A stretch of DNA of 64,000 nt from Paenibacillus sp. 1781tsa1 (GTDB lineage: Bacteria > Bacillota > Bacilli > Paenibacillales > Paenibacillaceae). Position numbers and translations under genes: made by a program. The notes under the pieces were generated by a model, which saw nothing but the letters and a program-made list of their open reading frames with translations, was not told the DNA's origin and did no database searches. The DNA lies in contig NZ_JAMYWY010000001.1 of NCBI RefSeq assembly GCF_024159265.1, positions 310,001 to 374,000 on the forward strand. The letters run 5' to 3'. Each line of letters starts with the position of its first letter. The stretch's first letter is position 1. Positions 62,473-64,000 of this stretch are shown in pieces.

Positions 62473-63825
62473 ATGAAAAAGAAGGGTCTAGTGTGGGCAA
62501 TGTTGTTGATGATGGTCATGGTTACTGCCTGCGGGAATAGCGGGGGCGCTGCTTCAGATGATCCCAATGCAGAAGATACGGTGACCGTATGGACGTATCC
62601 AGTACATGGAACATATGAAGATGAACTGAAGGATCTAATCGTTGATTTCAATAAGGAACACCCGAACATTACCGTGAAGACTGAAATGCTCTCCTGGGCG
62701 GAAGGGCCCAAAAAATTCGATGTCGCTCTGAACGCGGGCAATCCGCCGGATCTTTACTTTCATAGTGTAGACGGCACGTATGTGAATACAGGATTGGCAC
62801 TTGAGCTGGACAGCTACCTGACACCTGAGATCAAGGATGACTATCTGCCAGGTACGCTTGAATTAGGTCAGATCCAAGGGAAACAGTACGGACTGCCATT
62901 GTATCAATTCCAATGGGCATGGGGTGGCAACAAACGCATTCTGGAGGAAGCGGGCATTGACTGGAAATCCATTCAACAAAACGGCTGGACCTGGTCCGAA
63001 TTCAACGCTGCCGCAGCCAAGCTGACCAAAACGCTGGATGGCGGGGCTAAACAATATGCACTGGTTACCGACGGAACCTCGCTTGATTTCATTGAAATGC
63101 TGTCCCGAAACAACGGAATGATTGACGTTCTCGATAAAGCTGGCACGTTCCAGTGGAATGATGGTCGCATTCTGGATACTCTCTCTTTTATCAAAAACCT
63201 GATGGATCAAGGCTATATGCCAAAAGAAACGGCTGCGCTTGCTCCAGCCAAACGGACGGATATGTTCTATGCGGGTGAAACAGCGATCATCTCCAAAGCG
63301 ATTCCTTATTATGATGTGATGATTCAGAACCGCAACAAGGATATTGACGATGGCAAGGTACAAGGGGAGAAAATTGATTTTGTCCTGCTGCCTGTACCGC
63401 ATAATGACGATCAATCTGCGGCAACAACGATGGGCGGCGAAGGGTATGTAGCCTTCAAACAGAAGAAGGACAAAGGTGAGCAGCATGCCAAAAATACGTT
63501 CCTGGTCATGGAGGCGCTTAGTGGTGCCAAAGCAGGGAACTCGGCCAATGAACTGGCGCTCCCATTCGTAAGACAATCCCAGGTAGATCTGTTTAAAGGA
63601 AAAGAACTAGGTCAACCGGATAATCTGGCTGCTGCGAAAGTCATGGCAGAGAATATCGCTATGCAGGTTGTACTGGAACTGGATATCGACAAAGCATCAC
63701 AGCAAAAACAATTCAAGGAACAAGTTGTGAAGCCTAACATTCAGGCGCTGTTCTCGGGTGAGAAGACACCGGAGCAGATCGCAGAAGACTTCAAGAACAA
63801 AGGCCAGCAGATGTTTGGACAATAA
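62473..63825 (+). CDS. Sugar ABC transporter substrate-binding lipoprotein
   Basis: The product is a 450-residue CUT1-type binding protein. The signal and lipobox give Cys20 (VMVTAC), followed by a short Gly/Ala/Ser linker. The mature part opens TVTVWTYPVHGTYEDELKDL with IVDFNKEHPNITVK, the SBP family 1 pattern. ATG 62473 follows GGAGATGAAGG; in-frame ATGs upstream lack a signal peptide in register. Divergent from the kinase/murQ operon, so an amino sugar or wall fragment is a possible substrate (inference). Confidence 0.93.
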   Translation: MKKKGLVWAMLLMMVMVTACGNSGGAASDDPNAEDTVTVWTYPVHGTYEDELKDLIVDFNKEHPNITVKTEMLSWAEGPKKFDVALNAGNPPDLYFHSVDGTYVNTGLALELDSYLTPEIKDDYLPGTLELGQIQGKQYGLPLYQFQWAWGGNKRILEEAGIDWKSIQQNGWTWSEFNAAAAKLTKTLDGGAKQYALVTDGTSLDFIEMLSRNNGMIDVLDKAGTFQWNDGRILDTLSFIKNLMDQGYMPKETAALAPAKRTDMFYAGETAIISKAIPYYDVMIQNRNKDIDDGKVQGEKIDFVLLPVPHNDDQSAATTMGGEGYVAFKQKKDKGEQHAKNTFLVMEALSGAKAGNSANELALPFVRQSQVDLFKGKELGQPDNLAAAKVMAENIAMQVVLELDIDKASQQKQFKEQVVKPNIQALFSGEKTPEQIAEDFKNKGQQMFGQ

Positions 63826-63880
63826 CTCGGACCATACAACATAACGCAAAACCATACTGATTAGGAGAGGAGGATTCGCC

Positions 63881-64000
63881 ATGCAGACCGCCCTTGCGCC
63901 AAAACCGTCTGTGCCCCGGACTTCCCGGGCTGCCCGGTTTTGGCGAGACTACGGGTGGGCGTATTTGTTTATTTTGGCGCCTGTCCTGCTGTTTCTCATT
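63881..64000 (+). CDS. Sugar ABC transporter permease, N-terminal part
   Basis: ATG after GAGAGGAGG, 55 bases behind the binding protein. The first 40 residues are a basic start (RTSRAARFWRDYGWAYL) and the beginning of a first membrane helix (FILAPVLLFLI). Gene order and the N-terminal pattern match CUT1 permeases of the MalF type. The gene runs off the window. Confidence 0.8.
   Translation, partial: MQTALAPKPSVPRTSRAARFWRDYGWAYLFILAPVLLFLI

Overview
The window looks like a chromosomal segment of a Paenibacillus-type member of the Bacillales. This rests on the 16S, 23S and 5S sequences, strong AGGAGG-type ribosome binding sites with GTG and TTG starts, large tRNA clusters behind rRNA operons, YesM/YesN-type regulators and a CspA-YdjO pair. 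The organism name is inference; no search was run.

Layout. (1) 1-5460: end of a carbohydrate-type binding protein, two sugar ABC permeases, and a YesM/YesN-type two-component system. (2) 5504-6057: an acetyltransferase gene broken by one missing base. (3) 6370-13411: rRNA operon 1 (16S-23S-5S) followed by 17 tRNA genes. (4) 13460-22760: a myo-inositol catabolic cluster in the order iolD, iolE, iolC, iolA, iolG, iolB, then a LacI-family regulator. Three palindromic operators and a cre-like site precede it. (5) 23179-37319: mixed housekeeping and accessory genes: STAS-like, DUF4261, DUF1304, MOSC, two AraC regulators, SRPBCC, a soluble PAS chemoreceptor, a short pyruvate kinase, PAP2, CPBP protease, a cold-shock pair, an Sm-like/Gly-Tyr-rich membrane protein and a methyltransferase. 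(6) 37380-42179: a GntR/FCD regulator divergent from an amino-acid ABC binding protein and permease, ornithine aminotransferase and arginase. The same 10-bp palindrome lies before two of these units. (7) 42454-49573: rRNA operon 2 with 17 tRNA genes, in the same orientation as operon 1 and almost identical to it. (8) 49752-57651: a secreted CYTH-like protein, a LysR regulator, and a divergent operon for an Fe3+/phosphonate-type ABC importer whose last gene is a metallo-beta-lactamase/beta-CASP protein. (9) 57880-64000: a cell-wall amino-sugar recycling locus (anmK, murR-like, murQ, a BadF-type kinase) and a second sugar ABC transporter cut by the window end.

How the genes work together. The iol set covers inositol oxidation through semialdehyde oxidation, but no iolJ-type aldolase or inositol transporter is seen here. 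The GntR locus would import a basic amino acid and degrade arginine or ornithine to glutamate semialdehyde; its transporter has no ATPase gene nearby. The wall-recycling locus would phosphorylate anhydro-MurNAc and GlcNAc/MurNAc and cleave MurNAc-6-P.

I found no CRISPR array, prophage, transposase or defence system. The least explained items are the beta-CASP protein in a transporter operon, the signal-peptide CYTH protein, the Sm-like/Gly-Tyr protein, and the duplicated tRNA-Glu tail present in both tRNA clusters.
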